A DNA stretch of 64,000 nt from Kordiimonas sediminis (GTDB taxonomy: Bacteria; Pseudomonadota; Alphaproteobacteria; Sphingomonadales; Kordiimonadaceae). The stretch spans positions 1,364,001 to 1,428,000 of the forward strand of contig NZ_BNCI01000002.1 in the NCBI RefSeq assembly GCF_014656395.1, given 5' to 3'. A program made the translations under genes and the position numbers. The notes under the pieces were generated by a model. It was not told the DNA's origin and made no database searches. It saw nothing but the letters and a program-made list of their open reading frames with translations. This document shows, piece after piece, positions 44,852 through 54,241 of this stretch (the stretch's first letter is position 1; every line of letters begins with the position of its first letter).

Positions 44852-44873
44852 ATGACAAACAATAAGCTATAAG

Positions 44874-45698
44874 TTAAAGAGAATATGGTGGGCAGTCCCA
44901 GCCTTTTGGTGACTTGGTGAAAACCTCTACCCCGTCCTCGGTAACGCCCATAGTATGTTCAAACTGCATGGAAAGCGACTTATCACGCGTAACCGCCGTC
45001 CAGTCGTCTGCCAGAACCTTAGTTCCCGCTTTGCCTGCGTTAATCATAGGTTCGATAGTGAAAAACATTCCCGGCTTCAGCTCTGGCCCTGTGCCTGCTT
45101 TACCAAAATGCATGACGGAAGGTTCATCGTGGAACATCTGGCCAATACCGTGGCCGCAAAAGTCACGAACTACGGAAAACCTGTTAGCTTCTGCATGTTC
45201 CTGAATTGCTGCACCAATATCCCCCAAATGCGCCCCAGGCTTCACAGCCTCGATCCCCTTCCAGAGACATTCAAAAGTGTTGTCGCAAAGACGCTGCGCC
45301 AATATCTTTGGCTTGCCAACGAAAAACATACGTGACGTGTCGCCGTACCAGCCGTCTAGGATAACCGTCACATCAATGTTCAGGCTATCCCCTTCTTTCA
45401 GCTTTTTAGGCCCGGGAATACCGTGGCAGACGACATGATTGATCGACGTACAAATCGACTTGGGAAACCCTTTATAGTTAAGGGGTGCCGCAATCGCCCC
45501 GTGATCCGTTATGAAGTCATGACACAACCGGTCCAGTTCCTCGGTTGTGATACCCGCACGTACATGCGGTGTAATATAGTCGAGCGTTTCTGCTGCCAGT
45601 CTGCCGGCCTTGCGCATGCCTTCGAAGGCTTCTTTACCATGCAATTTAATGGCGCCAGTGCGGGTTTTGGGTGCTTCAGATGCGTCAATATAGGTCAT
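44874..45698 (-). CDS. map: Methionine aminopeptidase type I
   Basis: Removes the initiator methionine from new proteins. The 274 residues contain the metal ligands in order: two Asp in SLNIDVTVILDGWYGDTSRM, His in GHGIGQMFHDEPSV, Glu in FFTIEPMINAG and Glu in QFEHTMGVTEDG. The length fits the type I enzyme. The ATG follows AGGACAG. It lies 28 bases from sfsA and 22 bases from radC on the same strand, forming an ordinary housekeeping cluster. Confidence 0.97.
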   Translation of the reverse strand: MTYIDASEAPKTRTGAIKLHGKEAFEGMRKAGRLAAETLDYITPHVRAGITTEELDRLCHDFITDHGAIAAPLNYKGFPKSICTSINHVVCHGIPGPKKLKEGDSLNIDVTVILDGWYGDTSRMFFVGKPKILAQRLCDNTFECLWKGIEAVKPGAHLGDIGAAIQEHAEANRFSVVRDFCGHGIGQMFHDEPSVMHFGKAGTGPELKPGMFFTIEPMINAGKAGTKVLADDWTAVTRDKSLSMQFEHTMGVTEDGVEVFTKSPKGWDCPPYSL

Positions 45699-45726
45699 GC
45701 TGTCCTAGGTTCTTTTCTTAGTTCTG

Positions 45727-46419
45727 TTACAAATTAATCTTTACCGCTGTATCCACGGATATTTCTGTCTCGTCAAGTTTGCACTTATAACACAGTAACT
45801 CCACACCTGCCTCATTTGCAGCCTTCAATGCCTCGGCATACGCTGGATCAATATCGCGAGCCACGGTGAAAATTTCACAGTCTGGGCGCTGCACCAGATA
45901 GACCATTACGGCTCTGTGGCCCGCGGCTACCATATCTATGAGTTCCAGCAAATGTTTTGTGCCGCGTGCGGTTACAGCATCAGGAAACCGGGCTTCTTCC
46001 CCAACCTTAAGCGTAACATTCTTCACTTCCACATAAATAGACTGTGCACCCTCAAGCAACAAATCAATTCTGCTGTTCTGGCCGTATTTGACTTCTCGCC
46101 GCAGTGTTTCAAAGTCGGTCAGCTCTGGAATTTTTCCGGCAAGAATAGCTTCTTCCACAATATGGTTCGGCCTACTGGTGTTAATACCCACCTTGACACC
46201 ATCCGCCTCAACCATTTCCCAGCGCCAATCCAGTTTGGCTTTGGGATTGGTATTGGGGGATAGCCATACCGTACTACCCGGCTCCTTTAATCCCATCATG
46301 GAGCCAGAATTCGCACAGTGCGCCGTAATGATAGATCCATCAGCTAATTGGATGTCCGCCAAAAATCTCTTATACCGTTTAATTAAGATACCTTTTGTAA
46401 GTTTGCCTTCGAACTTCAT
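45727..46419 (-). CDS. sfsA: SfsA family DNA/RNA nuclease homolog
   Basis: SfsA was first described as a regulator of sugar fermentation; the family has an OB-like N-terminal domain and a nuclease-like domain. From ATG 46419 it is 230 residues, with KFEGKLTKGILIKRYKRFLA at the start, HCANSGSMMGLKEPGSTVWL, and YVEVKNVTL with nuclease-type Asp/Glu-x-Lys chemistry. A TTG two codons upstream is less likely. It is commonly found next to map in Alphaproteobacteria, as here. Its biochemical role is not well defined. Confidence 0.92.
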   Translation of the reverse strand: MKFEGKLTKGILIKRYKRFLADIQLADGSIITAHCANSGSMMGLKEPGSTVWLSPNTNPKAKLDWRWEMVEADGVKVGINTSRPNHIVEEAILAGKIPELTDFETLRREVKYGQNSRIDLLLEGAQSIYVEVKNVTLKVGEEARFPDAVTARGTKHLLELIDMVAAGHRAVMVYLVQRPDCEIFTVARDIDPAYAEALKAANEAGVELLCYKCKLDETEISVDTAVKINL

Positions 46420-46667
46420 ACCCAATCCCGTTTAACAATCACCGTATAGCCAGCGCGCATTTTTATAGGGTTTTGCGCTATTTTTCCCTCTAAATGGGCA
46501 TAGTCGTTGCCAGATTACAACAGTCAGCACCGTCAATGTTGCACTTTCTTGACAAGAAGGACGAGATTCACTTCGAAAATTCTAATTTCCTGCTATGACT
46601 CACGCCAATTCTTGAGGAGCACAGAATGCTCACGGATTATTTGTATTTTCAATGTCGGAGAAACGCC

Positions 46668-48860
46668 ATGACTACCACTTTGCGGAAAAGCGCGATGATG
46701 CTTGCTGCTGGTACTTCCTTTGCTGCCCTATCAACTGGTGCTTTTGCACAAGCTGACTCTGTAACTCTGGAAGAAATCGTTGTAACTGCACAAAAACGTG
46801 AACAGAGCCTGCAGGACGTTCCAATCTCTGTAACAACCATGCGCGGTGAGAAGTATGATAACTTTGCTGCTGGTGGCGGCGATATTCGCCTGCTTGCTGC
46901 TCGCATCCCGGGTTTGAACGCAGAATCCTCTAACGGCCGTGTAGCACCACGTTTCTACATTCGCGGACTCGGTAACACAGATTTTGATCTTGCTGCCTCT
47001 CAGCCTGTATCCATCATTATGGATGAAGTTGTGATGGAGCGCGTTGTCCTCAAATCATTCCCGCTGTTTGACGTTGAGCGTATCGAAGTTCTTCGTGGCC
47101 CACAGGGAACACTGTTCGGTCGTAACACACCAGCAGGTATCGTTAAGTTTGACAGCGTTAAGCCTGGCGATGAAGTTGAAGGATACTTGAAAGCATCCTA
47201 CGGCAGCCGCGGCACCCGCAGCATTCGCACTGCTGCTACCCTGCCTGTAAGCGACACTTTCTCTGTCCGTGTATCCGGCCTGTATGCTGGTCGCGACGAC
47301 TGGATCGACAATGGCTACACTGGTCAGGATGATGCCATGGGCGGTTTTGAAGATGTTGCTGGTCGTGTTATTGCGCGCTTCAGCCCGAATGAAAACTTTG
47401 AAGCCCTTCTGAACGTACATGCTCGTACACTTGACGGAACGGCAACTATTTTCCGTGCCAACGTATTGACCACAGGCAGCAACGAACTGAACGACAATTA
47501 TGATCGTGACACTGTTTATTTTGATGAAGGCGACAACAACCCACAGGAATATGACAACTTTGGTGCCAATCTGAAGCTGACTTATGACATGGATACCGTT
47601 TCCCTGACATCTATCACTGCGTTTGAACAGGCAGATGGTCGCAGTCTTGGCGATATTGATGGCGGTTACGGTGCTGTTTACCTGCCGGAAATGGGCCCAG
47701 GTGTGATCCCGTTCAACAGCCAGACACAAGACAGTGTTGACGACCTGGATCAGTTCACTCAGGAATTCCGTCTTGCAAGCAACACGGATGAAGCGCTGCA
47801 GTGGCAGGCTGGTTTCTACTATTTCAAAGATGACCTGACTGTTTCGACTAATCCTTTCTTCACGTCACCATCTACAGTGACCCATGAAAACGAGGCATGG
47901 TCTTTGTTTGGACAAGTATCTTATGATACCTCTGACGCAACAACAGTAACTGTTGGCGTGCGCTACACAGATGACCAAAAAGACCTGGATGCTGTAAACG
48001 CGGTCGGTGTTATTTTCACAGAAGAAGCATCCGCAGACCGCCTGAGCTGGGACATTGCAGTAAATCATATCGTTGATGATAACCTGTCTGTGTACACGCG
48101 TTTGGCACAGGGCTTCCGTGCACCATCTATTCAGGGCCGTGACATTGCATTCTTTGCTGCACCATCTGTCGCTAAGGAAGAAGTTATCACGTCTGGTGAA
48201 GTTGGTTTCAAATCCACTCTGAACGACAACCGTGTACGTCTGAACGGTTCTGTCTACTATTGGCAGATGAAAGATCAGCAACTTACCGCTGTTGGTGGTA
48301 CCAACAACCTTATCCAACTGGTCAATGCTGACAAAACAGTTGGTTACGGCTTCGAGACTGACCTTGAGTGGCTTGCAAGTGAGAACCTGTCGTTCACAGC
48401 TGGCATCAGCTACAATAAAACCAAGCTGAAGGACGATACACTTGCTGTTGGCACATGCGGTAGCGGCATGTGTACAGTTGTGAACAGTCTGAATGCTGAC
48501 GGCTTTGCCCTGGTTGACGGCAATGCACTGCCACAGGCGCCGCTATGGCTCGTAAACTTTACAGCAACATACACATACCCTGTTTCTGACAGCAGTGACT
48601 TCTTCTTCACAACCGATTGGTTCCTCGAAGGCAAAAAGAACCTGTTCCTGTATGAAACACGTGAATATTACACCAACGGTGATTTCGAAGGTGGCGTTCG
48701 CATGGGTCTGACGTTCAACGACGGTCAGTATGAAGTTGCAGTCTTTGGTCGTAACATCACCAACGAAAGCAACCTTAAAGGCGGTATCGACTTCAACAAC
48801 AATACTGCTTTTGTTAACGAACCACGCACATGGGGCCTTGCTCTTAGCGCGAAGTTCTAA
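46668..48860 (+). CDS. TonB-dependent outer-membrane receptor
   Basis: Energy-coupled outer-membrane importer of a large or scarce nutrient. From ATG 46668, with GGAG seven bases upstream, it is 730 residues: a signal peptide (1-27, ending AFAQA), a TonB-box-like LEEIVVTAQKREQSLQDV, a plug domain with ARIPGLNAESSNGRVAPRFY and VERIEVLRGPQGTLFGRN, and a 22-strand-type barrel ending in aromatic Phe (SAKF). The codon choice is biased and consistent with strong expression. An earlier in-frame ATG at 46626 is not used. The substrate is unknown. A terminator follows. Confidence 0.95.
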   Translation: MTTTLRKSAMMLAAGTSFAALSTGAFAQADSVTLEEIVVTAQKREQSLQDVPISVTTMRGEKYDNFAAGGGDIRLLAARIPGLNAESSNGRVAPRFYIRGLGNTDFDLAASQPVSIIMDEVVMERVVLKSFPLFDVERIEVLRGPQGTLFGRNTPAGIVKFDSVKPGDEVEGYLKASYGSRGTRSIRTAATLPVSDTFSVRVSGLYAGRDDWIDNGYTGQDDAMGGFEDVAGRVIARFSPNENFEALLNVHARTLDGTATIFRANVLTTGSNELNDNYDRDTVYFDEGDNNPQEYDNFGANLKLTYDMDTVSLTSITAFEQADGRSLGDIDGGYGAVYLPEMGPGVIPFNSQTQDSVDDLDQFTQEFRLASNTDEALQWQAGFYYFKDDLTVSTNPFFTSPSTVTHENEAWSLFGQVSYDTSDATTVTVGVRYTDDQKDLDAVNAVGVIFTEEASADRLSWDIAVNHIVDDNLSVYTRLAQGFRAPSIQGRDIAFFAAPSVAKEEVITSGEVGFKSTLNDNRVRLNGSVYYWQMKDQQLTAVGGTNNLIQLVNADKTVGYGFETDLEWLASENLSFTAGISYNKTKLKDDTLAVGTCGSGMCTVVNSLNADGFALVDGNALPQAPLWLVNFTATYTYPVSDSSDFFFTTDWFLEGKKNLFLYETREYYTNGDFEGGVRMGLTFNDGQYEVAVFGRNITNESNLKGGIDFNNNTAFVNEPRTWGLALSAKF

Positions 48861-48891
48861 GATTACTGAAATCATACCAGATTAAACCATT

Positions 48892-48921
48892 ATCCCCGGA
48901 GTACTCTCTCCGGGGATTTTT
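48892..48921 (+). terminator. Terminator of the TonB receptor
   Basis: A perfect ten-base stem ATCCCCGGAG/CTCCGGGGAT with loop TACTCT, followed by TTTTC. It lies 31 bases after the stop at 48860. Confidence 0.93.
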
Positions 48922-48992
48922 CTTGCCTAATTTGTGACTTGACCCAGCCAGCCCTCCTTCCCAGAATGATCCATGGATAAGGGAGGCATTTC

Positions 48993-49886
48993 ATGAAACG
49001 AAAATCAGCAAAAGACTTTCACCCCGACCTGCTGGAAATATTTGACGGCTACGTCCACGGCATTATCAGCAAACGGGACTTTTTACGACAGGCAGGAAAA
49101 TTTGCTGTCGGCGGGATGACTGCAGCGGCCCTTCTTGGGGAACTCGCACCAAATTATGCACTGGCAGAACAGGTCCCGGAGGATGACCCCGACATTTCTA
49201 CTGACTGGATAAGCTACAATTCACCAGACGGCCACGGCGATATCAAAGGATATTTATGCAGACCTGCAGACGCGGCAGCCAGCACCAAGTTACCAGCCAT
49301 TCTGGTTATTCACGAAAATCGCGGTCTGAATCCTTATATTCAGGACGTGGCGCGCCGCTGTGCAAAAGCTGGCTTTATGGCACTTGCTCCTGATGGCTTA
49401 TCACCTCTTGGCGGCTACCCCGGCACAGACGATGAAGGCAGAACCATGCAGCGGTCCATGGATAGCACCAAATTGATGGAAGATTTTTTTGCCGCCTACG
49501 AACATCTGGTCGCACGGGATGATTGCACGGGCAAGGTTGGTGCTGTCGGATTTTGTTACGGCGGAGGCGTTTGTAATGCATTGGCCGTTGCTTACCCCGA
49601 GCTAGCTGCCTCCGTACCCTTTTATGGCCGCCATGCCCAGGCAGAGGATGTACCAGCGATACAAGCGCCGCTAATGATACACCTTGGCGCACTGGACAAG
49701 CGTATCAATGACGGCTGGCCCGCGTATGAAGCAGCACTGAAAGCAAATGATAAAGACTATGTTATGTATATGTACGAAGGCGCCAATCACGGGTTTCATA
49801 ACGACACGACCCCCCGCTATGACCCAGACGCGGCAGAACTCGCATGGCAAAGAACGCTGTCATTTTTTCAGGAGAAATTGACCTAG
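48993..49886 (+). CDS. Exported dienelactone-hydrolase family protein
   Basis: An alpha/beta hydrolase of the dienelactone-hydrolase group with a Cys-His-Asp triad: Cys188 in GFCYGGGVCN, Asp in LGALDKRIND (about 234) and His in GANHGFHNDTT (about 265). The 297 residues begin with SKRDFLRQAGKFAVGGMTAA, a Tat-like signal in which Lys-Arg replaces Arg-Arg, followed by a hydrophobic stretch to about residue 55. Export is therefore likely but the signal is non-canonical. Dienelactone is unlikely to be the natural substrate; esters or lactones are. It is convergent with the SDR gene across an 11-bp hairpin. Confidence 0.87.
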   Translation: MKRKSAKDFHPDLLEIFDGYVHGIISKRDFLRQAGKFAVGGMTAAALLGELAPNYALAEQVPEDDPDISTDWISYNSPDGHGDIKGYLCRPADAAASTKLPAILVIHENRGLNPYIQDVARRCAKAGFMALAPDGLSPLGGYPGTDDEGRTMQRSMDSTKLMEDFFAAYEHLVARDDCTGKVGAVGFCYGGGVCNALAVAYPELAASVPFYGRHAQAEDVPAIQAPLMIHLGALDKRINDGWPAYEAALKANDKDYVMYMYEGANHGFHNDTTPRYDPDAAELAWQRTLSFFQEKLT

Positions 49887-49892
49887 ACGGTC

Positions 49893-49929
49893 ATACCCGG
49901 GCGCTACCTCAGCGGTAACGCCCGGGTAT
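49893..49929. terminator. Bidirectional hairpin between convergent genes
   Basis: A perfect 11-base stem (ATACCCGGGCG/CGCCCGGGTAT) with a 15-base loop lies between the stops at 49886 and 49943. No T tract is present. Confidence 0.65.
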
Positions 49930-49942
49930 CAGTTACCTTGGA

Positions 49943-50731
49943 TTAACCACCCACCAGCTTAATGCTGTGACATGCATCAACTGGTAGTGCGACACCACTG
50001 ATAAAGCTTGCGCCGTCTGCAGCCAGCATCAGGAAAGGTGCCTCCAGTTCAGACAGTTTCCCTGCACGGCGTGCCGGCGTAGACCGCAGCATTTTTTGAC
50101 CATTGTCGCTCGAAAGAAATTCTTCATTGATCTCTGTCACGAAATATCCGGGACATATCGCATTCACGCGCACACCAAAACGCCCAAGTTCCAGCGCCAT
50201 TGCCTTAGTTAAATGAACGACACCAGCCTTACTGGTTGCATAGGTGGTTTGCTGCGGGGATACACCCAGCCCAAGGATAGAAGCCGTATTAATGATAGAA
50301 CCACCAACACCGGCGTCAGCCATACGCTTGGCCGCTGTTTGGGCAACACGCCATACCCCTTTCAGATTGGTGTTCATCGTGCGGTCCCAGTCTTCTTCGG
50401 TATCTTCCAGCGCCCATTTTGGGATAGCCATACCTGCGTTGTTACCAACAACTGTCACCGTACCCAGTGCAGCCTCCACCGTATCAAAGCATGCTGTCAC
50501 ACTGTCGCCGTCAGTTACATCAAGTTTCACGGCAATGACTTTTTGGCCCGTTTCAGCAGCAATATCGGCAGCCGTTTTTTCGATCTTGTCCAAACGGCGG
50601 GCAGCCAGTGCAACATCAGCCCCTGCCCGCGCAGCAGCCCGTGCAAGTTGCTCCCCAATGCCGGAAGAAGCGCCAGTTATCAAAACCACTTTACCAGTCA
50701 GACTGAAATGTTCGTTTAAAATGTTACTCAT
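49943..50731 (-). CDS. SDR-family oxidoreductase
   Basis: Short-chain dehydrogenase using NAD(P)H. The 262 residues show GASSGIG (20-26) for cofactor binding, NNAG (97-100) and the catalytic triad Ser151, Tyr164, Lys168 (NTASILG, TYATSKAG). The Arg-Arg near residue 45 after the second strand suggests NADP preference. It is the last gene in a leftward unit with the FadB-like multifunctional enzyme and gcdH, 14 bases after the former, so its substrate is probably an acyl-CoA or its product. Substrate not known. Confidence 0.92.
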   Translation of the reverse strand: MSNILNEHFSLTGKVVLITGASSGIGEQLARAAARAGADVALAARRLDKIEKTAADIAAETGQKVIAVKLDVTDGDSVTACFDTVEAALGTVTVVGNNAGMAIPKWALEDTEEDWDRTMNTNLKGVWRVAQTAAKRMADAGVGGSIINTASILGLGVSPQQTTYATSKAGVVHLTKAMALELGRFGVRVNAICPGYFVTEINEEFLSSDNGQKMLRSTPARRAGKLSELEAPFLMLAADGASFISGVALPVDACHSIKLVGG

Positions 50732-50745
50732 AAACTCTTTCCTTG

Positions 50746-52827
50746 TTATCTAGACTGATCAAACGCGGCAAAACTGCTGCCTTCTTCTGCCAGACGTTTC
50801 AACAGTGGTGAAATTTTCCAGTTGTCAGGATCAATTGAGGCAAACTCCTGCAGGCGGGCATATACTTTGTCCAGTCCAACAGCATCCGCATAATGCATAG
50901 GACCACCGCGGTAGCGCGGGAAGCCATATCCGTAAACATAAACGACATCAATATCGCTGGCACGTAGTGCGATGCCTTCATCCAGAATATGCGCCCCTTC
51001 ATTAATCAGGGCATAGATACTGCGCTCTACAATTTCCTCAGCAGAAATTGATGTACGCTCAAGTCCCAGCTTGGCTGACTCTTCAAGGATAATGGCCTCA
51101 ACCTCAGGGGACGGCACAGGTGCACGACTGCCCTCGGCATAATCATAAATACCTTTGCCAACCTTCAACCCTTTACGGTCGCCTTCGACCAGGCGGTCAA
51201 GCCAGTCAGTCGCACGTGTATCGAAACTATTCCGGTCCATGCTCTGACGGTTAAAGTAGCCGATATCCAGCCCCGCCATATCCGCCATCGTGAGTGGCCC
51301 CATAGGCATACCAAAGTCAAAAATAGCCTTGTCCACATCCTGCGGCATAGCCCCTTTCATGACATTCAGATTTGCTTCACGACCATAACCAGACAGCATC
51401 CGGTTCCCGATGAAGCCGTGGCATACGCCCGCAACAACGCCGACTTTGCCAATCTTCTTCGCCATATCAAGACATGTAGCCAAAACATCATCCGCAGTTT
51501 CCTTACCACGCACAATTTCAAGCAGCTTCATAACATTCGCTGGCGAGAAGAAATGCAGACCCAGCACATCGGACGGGCGGGACGTATAGGCCGCGATTGC
51601 ATCCACATCCAGATAAGACGTATTGGAGGCCATGATAGCACCCGGCTTCAGAACTTCATCCAACTTCTTGAAGACCTGCTCCTTGATCTCCATCTTCTCG
51701 AAAACTGCCTCGATCACCAGATCACAATCAGCCAGATCCTCATAATTGGTTGTACCTGACAGATACTTAACCCTTTCAGCCACATCATCAGCCGTTAGGC
51801 GGCTTGAGCGCTCCCAGTTCTTACGGCAAACACCCAGACCACGATCCAGTGCTTCCTGATTAAGTTCCAAAACAGTAACCGGAATACCAACATTGGCAAA
51901 ATTCATGGCGATACCACCGCCCATAGTGCCAGCCCCGATAATGCCAACTTTTTTGATATCACGGCGTTTGGTTTCTTTTGTAATGCCCGGTACACGCGCG
52001 ACCTGCCGCTCCGCAAAGAACAGATGTCGCATTGCAGCAGCTTCAGGGTTCTGCATACATTCAGTGAAATACTGGCGTTCTTTCTTCAAGCCTTCGACCA
52101 GTGGCAGCGAAACTGCAGCTTCTACGCAGCGGATACACTGTTCGGGCGCAAAGAACCCGCGAGTTTTACGGGCGATTGATTTGCGGAAATTCGCAAAGAA
52201 AGCCTCATCATATTTGGCTCCGTCCAGCTCAATGTCCCCTGTGGGGCGCGGACCAGATGCCACCACCTCTTTCGCATAGGCAACGGCATCAGCCTTCAGA
52301 TCATCACCAGCAAGACGGTCAACCACTCCCCACGCGGCTGCTTCTTTCATTTTCACATGGCGGCCAGAAAGGATAGCGTCCAGTGCATTTTCCACGCCGG
52401 CCAGACGCGGCAGGCGCTGAGTACCACCGGCACCCGGCAGAATACCCAAATGAACTTCAGGCAGCCCAACTTTTGCTGACGGGTCTGCAATCCGGTAATG
52501 ACATCCAAGAGCGATTTCCAATCCTCCGCCGAGCGCAGTACCATGAATAGCTGCTACAAGCGGTTTCGGGAATGTCTCCAGCGCCATCACCACATCTGGC
52601 AAATGTGGTTCCTGTGGCGGTTTGCCAAATTCTGTAATGTCAGCACCTGCATGAAAGGTCCGGCCTTCACAGCGAACAACAACTGCCTTGATTGCATCAT
52701 CGGACCGGATAGCATCCAGATGATCAATATAGCCCTTGCGAACAGCATGAGACAAAGCATTAACCGGCGGATAATCACAGGACAATACTGCAATTTCGCC
52801 AATATCTTCTCTTGTAATTGGTGACAT
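50746..52827 (-). CDS. Bifunctional enoyl-CoA hydratase/3-hydroxyacyl-CoA dehydrogenase
   Basis: Multifunctional beta-oxidation enzyme. The 693 residues comprise an N-terminal crotonase domain (1-190; oxyanion residues in FHAGADITEF and HGTALGGGLEIALG, catalytic Glu in GLPEVHLGILPGAGG), a linker, and NAD-binding 3-hydroxyacyl-CoA dehydrogenase domains (from 290: VGIIGAGTMGGGIAMNFA, then SNTSYLDV, GLHFFSPANVMKLLEIVRG). It is shorter than FadB (about 715-730) and lacks a fused FadA partner, resembling peroxisomal MFE1-type bacterial proteins. It lies between gcdH and the SDR gene. Confidence 0.93.
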   Translation of the reverse strand: MSPITREDIGEIAVLSCDYPPVNALSHAVRKGYIDHLDAIRSDDAIKAVVVRCEGRTFHAGADITEFGKPPQEPHLPDVVMALETFPKPLVAAIHGTALGGGLEIALGCHYRIADPSAKVGLPEVHLGILPGAGGTQRLPRLAGVENALDAILSGRHVKMKEAAAWGVVDRLAGDDLKADAVAYAKEVVASGPRPTGDIELDGAKYDEAFFANFRKSIARKTRGFFAPEQCIRCVEAAVSLPLVEGLKKERQYFTECMQNPEAAAMRHLFFAERQVARVPGITKETKRRDIKKVGIIGAGTMGGGIAMNFANVGIPVTVLELNQEALDRGLGVCRKNWERSSRLTADDVAERVKYLSGTTNYEDLADCDLVIEAVFEKMEIKEQVFKKLDEVLKPGAIMASNTSYLDVDAIAAYTSRPSDVLGLHFFSPANVMKLLEIVRGKETADDVLATCLDMAKKIGKVGVVAGVCHGFIGNRMLSGYGREANLNVMKGAMPQDVDKAIFDFGMPMGPLTMADMAGLDIGYFNRQSMDRNSFDTRATDWLDRLVEGDRKGLKVGKGIYDYAEGSRAPVPSPEVEAIILEESAKLGLERTSISAEEIVERSIYALINEGAHILDEGIALRASDIDVVYVYGYGFPRYRGGPMHYADAVGLDKVYARLQEFASIDPDNWKISPLLKRLAEEGSSFAAFDQSR

Positions 52828-52859
52828 TTTTTCTTCCTTACTCTTTCATCGCTACTTTA

Positions 52860-54065
52860 TTAAACAGAAAAGGCCTGAATGCCCGTGATGGCCCGCCCCA
52901 AGATCAACGCATGCACGTCATGGGTGCCTTCATATGTATTCACTGCCTCTAAATTCATAATGTGCCGGATCACGTGATATTCGTCTGATACCCCGTTGCC
53001 GCCGTGCATGTCCCGCGCTATTCGCGCTATCTCAAGCGCCTTGCCGCAATTATTTCTTTTAATAATCGACACCATCTCCGGGGCAAAATTATCTGCGTCA
53101 ATTAACCTTCCTACCCTCAGGGCAGCTTGTAGGCCAAGGGCGATATCCGTTTGCATATTCGCGAGCTTTACCTGCACCAGCTGGGTTGCTGCGAGGGGGC
53201 GCCCGAACTGCTTTCGGTCTAGCGTATATTGCCGTGCAGCATGCATGCAGTATTCAGCGGCACCCATCACGCCCCAGGCAATACCGTACCGTGCACGGTT
53301 CAGACACCCAAAGGGCGCACCTGGTCCTTCGCCGTTGGGCAGCAGATTCTCGTCAGGGACGAAAACATTATCCATAACAATTTCGCCTGTGATCGACGCC
53401 CGCAGGCTGAACTTACCCTCTATTTTTGGTGTTGTAAGTCCATCCATGCCGCGTTCTAGAACAAAGCCGCGAATAGCACCTCCGTGCGCGTCCGATTTTG
53501 CCCATACAAGCATCACATCGGCCACAGGACTATTGGTGATCCACATTTTCGCACCAGTCAGGCTATATCCGCCATCAACCTTTTTCGCCCGTGTAATCAT
53601 GCCGCCGACATCGGACCCATGATCAGGCTCCGTCAGGCCAAAACACCCAATCCATTCACCGGTCGCCATTCTAGGCAGATATTTACGACGCTGCGCTTCG
53701 GAACCGTATGCATAGATCGGGAACATAACCAGAGAGCTCTGGACAGACATCATGGACCGGTAGCCAGCATCAACCCGGTCAATCTCCCGCGATATCAAAC
53801 CGTAGGAAACATAATTCATACCGGCACAGCCATACTCTTCTGGCAAGGTCGAGCCAAGCAGGCCCATTTCGCCCATTTCTCTGAATATGGAAGGATCAAA
53901 GGTCTCGTGACGGTTGGCTTCAAGAATACGCGGCATCAACCGGTCCTGCGCATAGGCATGGACGGTGTCACGGATTAATCTTTCGTCTTCATGAAGCTGC
54001 TGATCCAGATTGAAGGGGTCATCCCACGCAAACGGAACCAGACCTTTTTTATAATTCATAGCCAT
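52860..54065 (-). CDS. gcdH: Glutaryl-CoA dehydrogenase-like acyl-CoA dehydrogenase
   Basis: FAD enzyme that oxidises and decarboxylates glutaryl-CoA to crotonyl-CoA, part of lysine and tryptophan breakdown. From ATG 54065 (after AGGAAAGGA) it is 401 residues. The catalytic Glu379 is in the diagnostic sequence [20 protein letters not shown], which is characteristic of GCDH rather than of straight-chain acyl-CoA dehydrogenases. [16 protein letters not shown] and [13 protein letters not shown] are FAD and substrate contacts. As the first gene before a hydratase/3-hydroxyacyl-CoA dehydrogenase, it would feed crotonyl-CoA into that enzyme, which makes a coherent pathway. No electron-transfer flavoprotein gene is nearby. 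Confidence 0.92.
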   Translation of the reverse strand: MAMNYKKGLVPFAWDDPFNLDQQLHEDERLIRDTVHAYAQDRLMPRILEANRHETFDPSIFREMGEMGLLGSTLPEEYGCAGMNYVSYGLISREIDRVDAGYRSMMSVQSSLVMFPIYAYGSEAQRRKYLPRMATGEWIGCFGLTEPDHGSDVGGMITRAKKVDGGYSLTGAKMWITNSPVADVMLVWAKSDAHGGAIRGFVLERGMDGLTTPKIEGKFSLRASITGEIVMDNVFVPDENLLPNGEGPGAPFGCLNRARYGIAWGVMGAAEYCMHAARQYTLDRKQFGRPLAATQLVQVKLANMQTDIALGLQAALRVGRLIDADNFAPEMVSIIKRNNCGKALEIARIARDMHGGNGVSDEYHVIRHIMNLEAVNTYEGTHDVHALILGRAITGIQAFSV

Positions 54066-54149
54066 TTTCCGTTCCTTTCCTCCCGCATCAACATAAGAAG
54101 CGGGCAAACCCTAGCCAGCATTAGCAATCGGGGCAAGTCCCAAGGAACA

Positions 54150-54203
54150 GAAAAATTAATGGCACCTTGAATTCAAGGTGCCACGAATACCCGCCAAAGC
54201 GGG
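54150..54203 (-). terminator. Double hairpin terminator after the chemotaxis gene
   Basis: Reading the minus strand, CCCGC/GCGGG (54190-54203) comes first, then a perfect 24-base palindrome (54160-54183, arms TGGCACCTTGAA and TTCAAGGTGCCA) followed by TTAATTTTT. The palindrome is followed by a T-rich run only in the leftward direction. It closes the PAS/chemotaxis unit ending at 54242 and lies upstream of gcdH. Confidence 0.85.
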
Positions 54204-54241
54204 GTGTTTATAAAATATACTGTAACGGTCCAGCTATAAAG

